Assembly: GCF_016405985.1 (NCBI RefSeq) | Contig: NZ_JAEFCF010000027.1 | Span: 1 to 64,000, forward strand | Source: Paracoccus sp. IB05 | Lineage (GTDB): Bacteria > Pseudomonadota > Alphaproteobacteria > Rhodobacterales > Rhodobacteraceae | Length of the DNA stretch: 64,000 bases | Direction of reading: 5' to 3' | In this document: one piece after another, positions 1-8,313 of the stretch | Layout: each line of letters begins with the position of its first letter | How positions within the stretch are numbered: position 1 is the first letter of the stretch | Program-made: the position numbers and the translations under genes | Notes under the pieces: model-generated | Database searches by the model: none | What the model saw: only the letters and a program-made list of their open reading frames with translations | Told to the model about the DNA's origin: nothing

Positions 1-55
1 CAAAGGGGTCACTTTTGGACGCCGATCAGGGGGCCCGTTTGGATGCCGATTGACA
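1..55. mobile_element. Terminus of an IS21-family insertion sequence (element body lies left of the window)
   Basis: Read on the minus strand, this stretch starts TGTCAATCGGCATCC at position 55 and contains two imperfect copies of a CGGC(A/G)TCCAAA unit, each followed by a C-rich tail. A TG start and short terminal repeats of this type are characteristic of IS21-family ends, and the CGGCGTCCAAA motif is typical of the family in alphaproteobacteria. No transposase gene (istA/istB) is in the window, so the element would extend to the left. The call rests on motif recognition only; the flanking target duplication cannot be checked. Confidence 0.5.
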
Positions 56-578
56 ATCGGAACGGCCAATGGTGGTTCTTTGCTCATCGTGCGGCCACAT
101 GAAGGATGGTCTGCAATCCCCGTTTGGAAGCCTGAGAGCAGGCGCTGACCGCCCCATTTGGTGTGGGAGCAATCGGCATTGCCGTGGTTACGCTCATCGG
201 ATGGCGGCCCCTAGGGGCCTGCCCAAATCGCTGAAGATCTGCAGCGCCCACCCTCGTTGCGAGCTAATGCTGCGCGCTCGCCCGAACGGCAGCTTACGGT
301 AACGCCGCGGCTCAGCATCCCCAAAGGCCAAACGGTCGCTATGGGCCGAGGCCCCGTCGTAGCGTGCGGCGCGTCTGCCGAGACCGTCGAAGCTCTCGGT
401 TGCCGCCACGCCGCATGCCCCCGTTTCAACTCGAACCATCGAACCAAGTCGAAGCAACGCCGCGGCAATGCGCTTGCCAAAGACGGATAGGGACCGCTCC
501 GGCATACATAATGATTAAGGTTGTACAAAATGAATAACTTTGATCAGAATGCATTACAGACTTATTCACGGAGCCGAG
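56..578. other. Intergenic stretch beside the IS end, no convincing gene
   Basis: Several short open frames exist on both strands, but their products are arginine/alanine-rich with no domain, and none has a good ribosome-binding site. The last 60 bases are AT-rich and probably carry the promoter of the downstream XRE regulator. It may contain decayed gene remnants left by the adjacent insertion sequence. Confidence 0.4.
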
Positions 579-1082
579 ATGCAGATCACCGCCGACCAGT
601 GCCGCGCCGCGCGCAGCCTCCTCAACTGGACCCAAGAACAACTTGCAGCGAATGCCGTTGTGTCGCGCGCTACCATCGCGGACTTTGAATCCAGCACCCG
701 CCAACCGATGAAGAACAACCTCCGCTCTATTGCGGACTGCATGTTTGCCGCCGGAGTGGATTTCATCCCCGAGGAAGGTGGCCTCGGCGTGGGCGTCCGG
801 TTCAGCAAACGGAAAGTCACTTACGTGAAGAGTGTCAGGATCGACCGCTTCAACCACACGGCCACGATTCCGATGCGCTTCGCGGGCGAGGACTTCGCCT
901 GTATTATCGATCTCGACGCCGTAGACGACTACCACCGCGCGAACTTCGCGACAGACGAAGAGTTTGCGAAGGCGATCACCGACACCTTCCACCACGTTTA
1001 CGCAGCTGCGGAACGCTACGCATCTACGCATATTGAGGACGGCAGGTTGCTCGTCACTTACGACATGCTGCGAGAGAACTAA
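579..1082 (+). CDS. XRE-type helix-turn-helix regulator with a C-terminal DUF1488-like extension
   Basis: A 167-residue protein. Residues about 3-60 form a lambda-repressor-like helix-turn-helix (RSLLNWTQEQLA ... SRATIADFE), followed by the VDFIPEEGG tail usually found at the end of stand-alone 70-80 residue alphaproteobacterial XRE proteins. Here the chain continues for about 90 residues (FACIIDLDAVDDY ... AITDTFHHVYAAAERY), which resembles DUF1488-type small proteins by eye, so this looks like a fusion. The start at 579 is chosen because GGAG precedes it at proper spacing and the domain begins there; an upstream ATG at 540 lacks a site. The gene lies 12 bases before the next one, so the two are probably cotranscribed. 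The DNA-binding role is secure; its target is unknown, perhaps its own promoter. Confidence 0.75.
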   Translation: MQITADQCRAARSLLNWTQEQLAANAVVSRATIADFESSTRQPMKNNLRSIADCMFAAGVDFIPEEGGLGVGVRFSKRKVTYVKSVRIDRFNHTATIPMRFAGEDFACIIDLDAVDDYHRANFATDEEFAKAITDTFHHVYAAAERYASTHIEDGRLLVTYDMLREN

Positions 1083-1094
1083 TGAGGGCTGGAC

Positions 1095-1796
1095 ATGGAT
1101 TCGATTCAAGAGAACTTGATCAGTTGGAACAACTCGCTCGTGGCGAGCATTCCTGTTGCAGGTCTGCTTTCGCGCAATTCTGTCGCCTACAAATGGAAAG
1201 CTCCGTTTCGATGTTGGCTGCTTCGAGAGGCTGCGTTCTGGCGGATTACTGATCTGCTGACTCAATCCTATGCCCTGCATCAGCAAGGGCATTGCCTTGG
1301 TGCGCGCATCCTGCTCCGAAGCGCCTTTGAAACTCTGGCCACCCTAATATACTTGAACCACAACATACGGCAGGTGGTTGATGATAAGCTCAACTTCCAT
1401 CTGTTCAGCCAAGAGACCGTCGCACTCGCTCTCGGTTCCCGTGACGGCAGCACCGCTTACGTTGCAGTCAACGTTCTGAAGATGCTCGACAGGGGCGACA
1501 AGCGCTATCCCGGCTTGCGTTCTCTCTATGAGAGCCTGTCGGAGAGTGCCCATCCAAACTATGAGGGCTTGGTGTCGGGTTACTCCAAACCTGATCATGA
1601 TGAATATGCAACTCACTTTTCAAATCGATGGATGCGTCGCCACGGAGAACAACATCTCAGATCAATCGATCTGTGCATGATGTCGTTCCATGCCGAGTAC
1701 GACACTGTCTGGACCCTGCTGATGGAAAGGTTGGAGGGCTGGATCGTGGCGAACGATGCACGACTGGAGGCTACCAAGAACGATTTGCATGGATAA
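1095..1796 (+). CDS. Hypothetical helical protein (DUF5677-like)
   Basis: A 233-residue protein, mostly alpha-helical and without signal peptide or membrane segment. The stretch GARILLRSAFETLATLIYL is reminiscent of the RS-x-x-E core of DUF5677-type proteins, a family of unknown function that occurs in mobile and defence-associated regions. The gene follows the XRE regulator by 12 bases on the same strand and probably forms a two-gene operon with it. Its codon use is less GC-biased at third positions than that of the core genes further right, which fits recent acquisition. No catalytic residues can be named. Confidence 0.6.
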   Translation: MDSIQENLISWNNSLVASIPVAGLLSRNSVAYKWKAPFRCWLLREAAFWRITDLLTQSYALHQQGHCLGARILLRSAFETLATLIYLNHNIRQVVDDKLNFHLFSQETVALALGSRDGSTAYVAVNVLKMLDRGDKRYPGLRSLYESLSESAHPNYEGLVSGYSKPDHDEYATHFSNRWMRRHGEQHLRSIDLCMMSFHAEYDTVWTLLMERLEGWIVANDARLEATKNDLHG

Positions 1797-2001
1797 ATGC
1801 ATGGGCCATCCTCAAGCCGCTTTTAAAAAGCGGGCAGTCATGCCCGATGGCGACAGGCAGCAAAGTCCCGCAGCGCTACCTAACTCGCCGGGTGTTTGCT
1901 GTGGTGCAAAACGAACGTCCGCTTCCGGAAATGCTGCCGCGCGGCAACGAGCGGACCCGAATGGCGGCTTTGGGCCGAACATGACAACGTGGTCGCGCAG
2001 C
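1797..2001. other. Hairpin-rich intergenic segment after the DUF5677-like gene
   Basis: Two overlapping inverted repeats occur just after the upstream stop codon: an 8-bp stem at 1817-1824/1826-1833 (CCGCTTTT / AAAAGCGG) and a 6-bp stem at 1831-1836/1841-1846. Neither is followed by a T-run, so they are not a standard terminator, but they could end or stabilise the upstream message. No gene is seen here. Confidence 0.4.
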
Positions 2002-2343
2002 CTAAGGGTGCCATCTTACGGCTGACCGGAGCCAAGCCGTCTCGATCTCTGCCACCTCAGCCCGTTCAAGGTAAGAAACGCTGAAGACCACATGATCATC
2101 TTCAGCAAACTGGTCGACTTCCATCCGCGCAAACGCCGCCGAAACAAACGGATGCTTCACAGCTCTGGCAATCTCGATTCGTCCTATTTCGATCAGTGCC
2201 TGCAACCCTTGCTCAATGGCCTCAAACGCACGCGGCTCACCGCGCGTACCGGACCTTAGCACGCGCTTTGGTGTGACCATGCCAAGGTCGCACAGCCGCC
2301 TCGCATCCTTCATACCGATGCAGCCATGAATCTGAAGATTCAT
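2002..2343 (-). CDS. Possible small hypothetical protein
   Basis: An open frame of 113 codons with a balanced composition (for example FAEDDHVVFSVSYLERAEVA), unlike the arginine-rich translations of noncoding DNA here. No domain is recognised. The start is uncertain; an internal ATG after 20 codons is equally possible. It points away from the tRNA gene and toward the regulator pair. It may be a genuine accessory gene or a remnant. Confidence 0.3.
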   Translation of the reverse strand: MNLQIHGCIGMKDARRLCDLGMVTPKRVLRSGTRGEPRAFEAIEQGLQALIEIGRIEIARAVKHPFVSAAFARMEVDQFAEDDHVVFSVSYLERAEVAEIETAWLRSAVRWHP

Positions 2344-2632
2344 AAGCGCGAGCCCAAGCTGATTGTTTGCATCTTCCGGGAAGGTTGGAGATCTCCGCTA
2401 CATAGGTGGCCGTCGGGTTCGACAGGCGAATATTCTGGCTCTACGTGCTCATCGCGTCGGATGTGGCCGATTAGCGCGTCGTGATGGGACGTGATCTTAA
2501 CCTAGGGCAACAAAAAAGCCAGCAGAGCGAGCTCTACCGGCTTCGTACTCGCCCATCGACGCAGATTTCCAGTAAAATGGACAAACCGCTGTCATTAATG
2601 GAAGATCTATCTGGCACTTGCCACGTTTTAAT
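2344..2632. other. Island-side flank of the tRNA gene
   Basis: There is no gene on either strand. This DNA lies directly downstream of the tRNA-Ala 3' end and would contain the junction if the left-hand accessory region was integrated at the tRNA. No second copy of the tRNA 3' sequence is visible between here and position 1. Confidence 0.35.
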
Positions 2633-2708
<76 letters not shown>

Positions 2709-3329
2709 ACCTTGAGGTATCGCTGACATCACGCCTGCGATGCGGCGTTATTTAGTCTGGGCTTGGGGGAGGTGCAAGAGGAAAAAGGCGCCTTGCGTCA
2801 CGAATTGATGGATCGGGTCAGCGGGGGCTTCCGGGGGGTAAGCCGCTGATCTGCAGGCGTCTGCCGGCGTGCCTGTTGCGAGGATCCGACGTCGTCAGCG
2901 GATCCTGAAAAACAGTCACGGTCACGCCTGGCGCGAGGGGGAGGAGTGGCTTTCGATGGGGGGTGAGGCAGGCATCGTGCCGCAAGGGCCCGGATCCCGT
3001 GCCCGGGCATTTGGTCTTGCCGCGGGACGTGGTGACGGGATCCTTCCGCGATCTGGTTGACAGTCATGCCGGCCTCTCTGAGCCGGAGAGGAGGGGCAGA
3101 TGACTGCGCGAGGCCGGGACGTTCCGGGGGTTTTCAGGCGTGAGGCGGCTGATCGGTTCGCGGGCGGCGGCCTGCGCTCAGGGGCTGTGGCCCGTGTGCC
3201 TGGCCTGCGCGACGGGTTTTTGTCGATGGATATGCGGTTCGGGAAGGAGGCGATGGGGGCTTCTCCTTTCCAGAGGTCATCTTCTGCTGCAAAAACAGGA
3301 TTTTACAGGGCGAGGGGCCGCTTACAAAC
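2709..3329. other. Intergenic region without a recognisable gene
   Basis: About 620 bases between the tRNA and the ettA terminator. Open frames are present on both strands, but their products are low-complexity, rich in arginine and proline, and have no start signals. The part next to 2709-2760 must carry the tRNA promoter; an AT-rich patch (ATTTAG) lies near 2750-2756. A GGATCC-containing inverted repeat lies around 2882-2906. Confidence 0.5.
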
Positions 3330-3333
3330 AAAA

Positions 3334-3371
3334 AAAGCCGCTCCCGATCCGGTCGGATCGGGAGCGGCTTT
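3334..3371 (-). terminator. Rho-independent terminator of ettA
   Basis: A perfect 17-bp stem (AAAGCCGCTCCCGATCC and its complement) with a 4-base loop. In the minus direction it is followed by a run of seven T. It lies 18 bases after the ettA stop codon. Confidence 0.93.
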
Positions 3372-3388
3372 GATACAGGTCGCCGGTA

Positions 3389-5047
3389 TCAGCGGGTGAA
3401 TTTCTTGTATTTCACCCGTTTCGGAGCCGCCGCATCGACGCCAAGACGACGGATCTTGTCTTGCTCATAGGCGTCGAAATTGCCCTCGAAGAATTCGACA
3501 TGCGCGTCGCCTTCAAAGGCCAGGATATGGGTGCAGAGCCGGTCGAGGAAGAAACGGTCGTGGCTGATGATCACCGCGCAGCCCGCGAAATCCTCGATCG
3601 CCGCTTCCAGCGCCTGGAGCGTTTCCACGTCGAGATCGTTGGTCGGCTCATCGAGCAGAAGCAGGTTGCCGCCCGATTTCAGCAGTTTCGCGAGATGGAC
3701 GCGGTTGCGCTCACCGCCTGACAAAAGGCCGACCTTCTTCTGCTGATCGGTGCCCTTGAAGTTGAAGGCGCCGACATAGTTGCGGCTTGAGATCTGCGCA
3801 TCGCCGAGATGGATGATCTCGGCCCCGCCCGAGATTTCCTCCCAGACGTTCTTGTCGGAATCGAGCGCATCGCGCGACTGGTCGACGTAAGACAGTTTCA
3901 CCGTCTCGCCCAGTTTGACCGTGCCCTCATCGGGCTGCTCCAGGCCGACCAGCATCTTGAAGAGGGTCGATTTGCCAGCGCCGTTCGGGCCGATCACACC
4001 GATGATGCCACCGGGCGGCAGCATGAAGCTCAGATCCTCAATCAGGAGCTTGTCGCCCATCGCCTTTTTCAGACCCTCGACCTCGATCACCTTGCCACCA
4101 AGGCGCGGGCCGTTCGGGATGACGATCTGGGCCTTGCCCACCCGGTCTTTAAGCGATGCCTCATCGACCAGCTTGTCATAGGCCTGGATACGGGCTTTCG
4201 ACTTGGTCTGGCGGGCTTTCGCACCCTGCCGGATCCATTCGAGTTCCTTCTCCATGACCTTTTGCTTGGCCTTGTCCTCACGGGCCTCCTGCGCCATGCG
4301 CTTGGCCTTGGCTTCCAGCCAGGAGGAGTAATTGCCCTCATGCGGCAGGCCACGGCCGCGTTCCAGCTCGAGAATCCAGGTCGTGATATCGTCGAGGAAG
4401 TAACGGTCATGGGTGACCGTCAGGATGGTGCCCTTATACTCGATCAGGTGCTTTTGCAGCCAGGCGATGGTCTCGGCGTCAAGGTGGTTGGTCGGTTCGT
4501 CGAGGAGCAGCATGTCGGGCTCTTCGAGCAAGAGCTTGCACAAAGCCACACGGCGGCGCTCGCCGCCCGAAAGGGTCGAGACATCGGCATCATCGGCGGG
4601 GCAGCGCAAAGCTTCCATCGCAATGTCGATCTTGCTGTCGAGATCCCAGAGATTCTCGGCGTCGATCTCATCCTGGAGGCGCGCCATCTCATCGGCGGTC
4701 TCGTCGGAATAGTTCATCGCCACTTCGTTATAGCGGTCGAGCTTGGCCTGTTTTTCCGCCACGCCCAGCTTGACGTTTTCACGCACATTCAGCGTCTCGT
4801 CGAGCTGCGGCTCCTGCGGCAGATAGCCGACTTTCGCGCCCTTGGCGGCCCAGGCCTCGCCCTGGAAATCCTTGTCGAGGCCAGCCATGACCTTCAGAAG
4901 CGTCGATTTGCCGGCGCCGTTGACACCGACGACACCGATTTTGACGCCGGGCAGAAAGTTCAGATGGATGTTTTCGAAAACCTTTTTCCCGCCGGGATAG
5001 GTCTTCGAGACGCCGTCCATGTGATAGACATATTGATAGCTGGCCAT
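3389..5047 (-). CDS. ettA: Energy-dependent translational throttle protein EttA (ABC-F ATPase)
   Basis: A 552-residue ABC-F protein that binds the ribosomal E site and gates entry into elongation according to the ATP/ADP ratio. It has two ABC domains. The first has Walker A GVNGAGKST at 41-49, signature LSGGERRRVAL and Walker B LLLDEPTNHLD; the second has GPNGAGKST, LLSGGERNRVHL and LLLLDEPTNDLD. A charged linker with an EttA-like arm lies between them. There is no membrane domain, as expected for ABC-F. E. coli EttA is 555 residues. The start at 5047 (MASYQYVYHM) follows GGAG at 8 bases; the frame stays open 57 codons further upstream but without a site. It is monocistronic with its own strong terminator. 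Confidence 0.95.
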   Translation of the reverse strand: MASYQYVYHMDGVSKTYPGGKKVFENIHLNFLPGVKIGVVGVNGAGKSTLLKVMAGLDKDFQGEAWAAKGAKVGYLPQEPQLDETLNVRENVKLGVAEKQAKLDRYNEVAMNYSDETADEMARLQDEIDAENLWDLDSKIDIAMEALRCPADDADVSTLSGGERRRVALCKLLLEEPDMLLLDEPTNHLDAETIAWLQKHLIEYKGTILTVTHDRYFLDDITTWILELERGRGLPHEGNYSSWLEAKAKRMAQEAREDKAKQKVMEKELEWIRQGAKARQTKSKARIQAYDKLVDEASLKDRVGKAQIVIPNGPRLGGKVIEVEGLKKAMGDKLLIEDLSFMLPPGGIIGVIGPNGAGKSTLFKMLVGLEQPDEGTVKLGETVKLSYVDQSRDALDSDKNVWEEISGGAEIIHLGDAQISSRNYVGAFNFKGTDQQKKVGLLSGGERNRVHLAKLLKSGGNLLLLDEPTNDLDVETLQALEAAIEDFAGCAVIISHDRFFLDRLCTHILAFEGDAHVEFFEGNFDAYEQDKIRRLGVDAAAPKRVKYKKFTR

Positions 5048-5334
5048 GAGGTCGCTCCGAATGGGATTTCCGTGCAGGAATTGGGCAGGATTGGCCCTCA
5101 TGTAGCGATCCGGACGCGCGGGGGCAAGGCGCGCGCGCCGCGATGCGCCGACCAGCCCGGCGCCGGAACCGGCATGTGCGGGGGAATTCCCCGGGGTGAG
5201 GCGGGGTGACCGCAGCACTTAGCGGCAACCTCGCCGGATTGTGTGGCAAAGACCGGGGGGAGGCCGCAGATGCGCGGTTGCGTCGGGGCAATGGCACCGG
5301 CAGGATCGCCAGGGGGTGAGGCTGGACGGTCCGG

Positions 5335-6369
5335 GTGATGCGGCGCGGCAATGTGGGGAACGACAGGCAGGGGGACGGGCCGGAGGGTGGGCCGCGCAGC
5401 GGGCGGGCCTCTCGGTGGCCGCGGGCCTGTCTTGTTGCGGTCATGGGGCTTTTTCTGGCCGGTTGCGGCCCGGCGCGTCAGCCCGCCGAGGTGACACCAC
5501 AGCCGGAGCGTGGGGCACTCAGCACGACCGTTCCGGGGCCTGCGGCGCTGGTCCACGAGGTCGCGCGGGGCAAGGGCCGGCCAGAGCGGATCACCTATCT
5601 CATCCCCGGCGCGCTTTCGACTGCGCATGTCTTCGGTAAGCTGCGCCGGTCTTCGGGGCCGGGCCATCTGGTGATGGAATACCGCTTTCCGGGGCTCGAA
5701 GGCCAGCCGCTCGACCCGCCGATGCGCGTGGCAGAGGTCGCGGACGCAATCGCGCGTCATGCGGCGCAGTATCCCGGGGCCCGGATCGAGATCCTCGGTT
5801 TTTCCACCGGCGGTGCCATTGCCATCGAGGCGGCCGGCAGGATCGGACCGCAGCGAACCGTCCGCGTTGTGGTCCTGTCGGGGGTCACACCTTTCCCCGG
5901 TGCCTACGAATCCGGGGCGCGGGGCATGCTGGCGGTGGGCGCGTCGGCGCTGACGGCGGGCTCGCTGGCACCGCGCGCGGTCTGGGGCGAGTATTACAAG
6001 GTGCTGCTTTATGGCTATGGCTGGCGCAAGGATCCGACGATAAGGCGCCTGGCCGAACGACGGGCGGCACGGGACCGCGATCACCTGATCCTGCCCGTGA
6101 AGGGCCTCGGGCGGGCACATACCGGCGATCTTCTGCGCTGGACCCTGTCGCCCGCCGCTATCCGGTCGGGGGCCAGTATCCTTTTCCTGCATGGCAGCGT
6201 CGATCCGGTGTTTTCCCCGGGCGGGGTGGGGCGGCTCGTGAAACGGCTGGATGCCACCCTCTGCGTTGTCCCCGGCGGCGGTCATCTGATGCTGGTCACC
6301 CATCCGCGGATCATCGGGCGGATCGACGCCTTCCTGCGCGGCACCTGGCAGGCGGAGGAATGCCGCTGA
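5335..6369 (+). CDS. Alpha/beta-hydrolase lipoprotein
   Basis: A 344-residue serine hydrolase predicted to be anchored as a lipoprotein. A basic N-terminus precedes a hydrophobic segment ending in the lipobox LAGC near residues 41-44. The alpha/beta-hydrolase fold shows the nucleophile elbow GFSTGG, a later acidic position in GSVDPVF and the histidine in GGGHLML, giving a complete Ser-Asp-His triad. The substrate is unknown; an esterase or lipase acting at the envelope is the simplest reading. GTG (5335) is followed at once by ATG (5338), either of which may start translation. It stands alone, 287 bases from the divergent ettA. Confidence 0.8.
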   Translation: MMRRGNVGNDRQGDGPEGGPRSGRASRWPRACLVAVMGLFLAGCGPARQPAEVTPQPERGALSTTVPGPAALVHEVARGKGRPERITYLIPGALSTAHVFGKLRRSSGPGHLVMEYRFPGLEGQPLDPPMRVAEVADAIARHAAQYPGARIEILGFSTGGAIAIEAAGRIGPQRTVRVVVLSGVTPFPGAYESGARGMLAVGASALTAGSLAPRAVWGEYYKVLLYGYGWRKDPTIRRLAERRAARDRDHLILPVKGLGRAHTGDLLRWTLSPAAIRSGASILFLHGSVDPVFSPGGVGRLVKRLDATLCVVPGGGHLMLVTHPRIIGRIDAFLRGTWQAEECR

Positions 6370-6444
6370 ACGCCAGCGCCGGGAACCACCGGTGGTTGAA
6401 TGCGTTAGATCTCTGTCCTGGAACAAATGCGAAAGGAGATCATC

Positions 6445-6522
6445 ATGAAAGGAATTGGCGCCTGGTTGCTGGGTATCCCGATCCCGATCATCATTATCCT
6501 CTACCTGTTCGACGTGTTCTGA
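6445..6522 (+). CDS. 25-residue single-span membrane protein
   Basis: A tiny gene preceded by a near-perfect ribosome-binding site (AAAGGAG, 7 bases before the ATG). The product has a short basic head (MKGIGAW), a hydrophobic core rich in isoleucine with the break IPIPIIII, and an FDVF end, so a single transmembrane helix is expected. The strong ribosome-binding site and clean membrane-peptide composition argue for a real gene despite its length. Its function is unknown. It lies 75 bases after the hydrolase lipoprotein gene and may be read from the same or its own promoter. Confidence 0.65.
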   Translation: MKGIGAWLLGIPIPIIIILYLFDVF

Positions 6523-6694
6523 TCCGGGTAAGGCCAGACCCTTACCTGAGATTTCCCTGACCAGAGCTGGCCTGCCGGACATTGCAGGTCAGCCCTCAGG
6601 GGAAACGCGGTGCAAGGCGGCGGATCCGCCGCATGATGTCCGCCGCATGATGATCACCGCACTGCCCCGGCAATTCACGAATTCGCCACACATT
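6523..6694. other. Intergenic start of a repeat-rich stretch
   Basis: There is no gene. The segment contains a near-repeat CCGCCGCATGATG(T/A)TC around 6628-6656. The gap continues to 7360 and shows several short tandem duplications, annotated separately. Confidence 0.4.
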
Positions 6695-6728
6695 GTTTGG
6701 GGCAGTGCAGGGTTTGGGGCAGTGCAGG
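6695..6728. repeat. Perfect 17-bp tandem duplication
   Basis: GTTTGGGGCAGTGCAGG occurs twice head to tail at 6695-6711 and 6712-6728. It lies 20 bases before the ATG of a small frame-broken open frame. Slipped-strand duplication is the likely origin. Confidence 0.9.
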
Positions 6729-6747
6729 AAAGCAGCGGGAGCAGACC

Positions 6748-6994
6748 ATGGCAATCGTGACGAGGATCACTGGCGGAGCAATGGACTTCCTGAGTGGCCT
6801 CGCCGCGCAGATCTTCGGCGCAGATCTTCGGCGCCGGTCTTCCGGGCGCGCTGTCGCTCCGGGTCACTGTTGCGCCTGGCATGACGCGTCTGGCGGGCCT
6901 CTTCGCGCGGCTGCCGCGTCGCAGTCCCGTACCGCAGTCTCGTAACCGCAGGGGCCTGACCCTGGCTGTCAGCACTGGCTTGCGAGGAGCGTGA
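6748..6994 (+). pseudogene. Possible small gene frameshifted by a 13-bp tandem duplication
   Basis: An ATG at 6748 with GGGAG 8-9 bases upstream begins MAIVTRITGGAMDFLSGLAA. The frame is interrupted by a 13-base tandem duplication at 6808-6833 (CAGATCTTCGGCG twice). If one copy is removed, the reading continues as AQIFGAGLPGALSL and runs to the stop at 6992-6994, giving about 77 residues with an arginine-rich end. With both copies, the frame shifts and gives an unlikely cysteine-rich tail. No homolog is recognised, so this could be chance. Confidence 0.25.
6808..6833. repeat. Perfect 13-bp tandem duplication
   Basis: CAGATCTTCGGCG is duplicated head to tail (6808-6820 and 6821-6833), followed by a degenerate third copy. 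The unit length is not a multiple of three, so it would shift any reading frame through it. Confidence 0.9.
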
Positions 6995-7360
6995 AATCAC
7001 CTCATGTCGACGCCGTGCTCCGGGGGCTGAAAGCCTGCTCCTCTGCTATCACCTGTCCCCCTTGCGCCCGGCGCCCTTGTGCGGGGAGGCTTCGGCTTTA
7101 GCCCTGACGTTAAGGATCCATGGCGACATGCGGCGGATCTCGGGGCGCGGCGAGTGAGGCGGCTACCCCCGGGATCCGCTGGCAAACCGCACAAAGCAGA
7201 GCTTTCACTTGCCCTTTCCCGCATTTCGGGGCATAGCACAGATGCGACGTTATCTTCATTCGACCTGTCTCCGCCATACGGCCTACAGCCATCGACTAAA
7301 AAGCTGACTGCGCCAGTCCGCCACATAACGTGGGCGGAGATACGATCAGGAGAGCTCACG
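6995..7360. other. Upstream region of the cold-shock gene
   Basis: No gene is supported. The last 150 bases (AT-richer, with TTATCTTCATTCGACCTG around 7250) probably contain the promoter and the long structured leader usual for cold-shock genes. A frame open through this stretch into the cold-shock gene is only an upstream extension of it. Confidence 0.4.
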
Positions 7361-7567
7361 ATGGCAAATGGCACCGTGAAATGGTTCAATGAAACCAAGG
7401 GCTTCGGCTTCATCGCCCCCGAGGGTGGCAAGAAAGACGTCTTCGTTCACATCACCGCGCTGGAGCGCGCCGGTCTGCGCGGTCTGAAAGACGGCCAGGC
7501 TGTGACCTTCGACATCGAAGCAGGCCGTGACGGTCGCGAATCCGCGATCAATATCGCGCTGGCATAA
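7361..7567 (+). CDS. Cold-shock protein, CspA family
   Basis: A 68-residue single cold-shock domain that binds single-stranded RNA or DNA and acts as an RNA chaperone. The two RNA-binding motifs are intact: RNP1 KGFGFI (residues 13-18) and RNP2 VFVHI (27-31), with the conserved opening GTVKWFN. The start at 7361 follows AGGAGA at good spacing. The gene is monocistronic, ending in a terminator 28 bases after the stop. Whether it is induced by cold or by stationary phase cannot be told from the sequence. Confidence 0.96.
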   Translation: MANGTVKWFNETKGFGFIAPEGGKKDVFVHITALERAGLRGLKDGQAVTFDIEAGRDGRESAINIALA

Positions 7568-7595
7568 GCCTTCAGGCGCCAGCTGAAACAGAAAG

Positions 7596-7619
7596 GGCGG
7601 CCCCGGGGCCGCCTTTTTT
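7596..7619 (+). terminator. Rho-independent terminator of the cold-shock gene
   Basis: GGCGGCC and GGCCGCC form a GC-rich stem around a CCGG loop, followed by six T (7614-7619); AAA upstream can extend the pairing. Confidence 0.9.
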
Positions 7620-7678
7620 CATTTGCTTGCCTCGCCGGACCGGACCCGGTCTGGAGATCGCCCGGGCCGCCGGGGGCG

Positions 7679-8116
7679 TCAGGCCGCTGCCCAGCGGATC
7701 AGATCGCGCAGCGCATGTTCGCAGCCGATCCGCAGGCTCAGATCCGAAACCGGTGCCCGCAGCAGGATCGGCTCTTCACGGGCGTCAGGGAAAACATGGG
7801 TCGGGAAGCCGGCGCTGATCAGCACCACCGGCACCCGCGACTGGACCGCCCTGAGGGTGCGGGTGACCACCTGAGCCACATCATCCGCGCCCAGGCTGTC
7901 ACAGTCGAACACCAGTATATCGCAGCCGCCCGGATCGTCGATCACGACCGAAAGCGCAGCGTAAAGCTCGGATTCGGTTTCGATACGCCCCCCCAGAGCG
8001 CCCAGTCGCCCGGCGAGGGGCGCAGCCTCGGTGCCGGTGCCGGTGACGCAGAGCACCCTGAACGCATGACCGATCCTGACGGCGCCGCCAAAGTCAAAGG
8101 AGTGAAAAGCCTGCAT
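7679..8116 (-). CDS. Receiver-like (REC fold) hypothetical protein
   Basis: A 145-residue protein with the alternating beta/alpha pattern of a response-regulator receiver domain: a first strand FRVLCVTG, a central DILVFDCDSLG where the phospho-acceptor aspartate would sit, then PVVLISAG and a final LLRAPVS in place of the usual K-P-(F/L) end. The acidic pair after strand 1 (DD) and the conserved lysine are absent, so it is best read as a pseudo-receiver that probably does not undergo normal phosphorylation. There is no output domain. It stands alone, convergent with the cold-shock gene. Confidence 0.6.
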   Translation of the reverse strand: MQAFHSFDFGGAVRIGHAFRVLCVTGTGTEAAPLAGRLGALGGRIETESELYAALSVVIDDPGGCDILVFDCDSLGADDVAQVVTRTLRAVQSRVPVVLISAGFPTHVFPDAREEPILLRAPVSDLSLRIGCEHALRDLIRWAAA

Positions 8117-8313
8117 AGGGATATTCCGGGGATGTGGGGGTGAGCGGGTGCCGGGAGGAAATTCTCTGTCTCATGTGATCTTGCTGTCAGATTGCGCTTA
8201 TTTCAGGGGCGGATTCAGGAATTTCCGCGTCAGATCTGCCTTGATGCTGCCATCTTGATTGTGAGGACAGCTCCGTGCAGGCTGCCCGCATCAATGACGG
8301 CAGGGAGGTGGAG

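Noticed and set aside
1817-1846. Overlapping hairpins after the DUF5677-like gene as a rho-independent terminator
   Set aside because: No T-run follows either stem, so a terminator call is not supported.
3809-5209. Long open frame (466 codons) antisense to ettA
   Set aside because: It mirrors the codon structure of ettA, is rich in R, L and G without any domain, and has no ribosome-binding site; ettA itself is unmistakable.
5098-6582. Open frame of 494 codons on the minus strand opposite the alpha/beta-hydrolase gene
   Set aside because: The plus-strand product has a lipobox and a complete catalytic triad; the antisense product is arginine/proline-rich with no fold.
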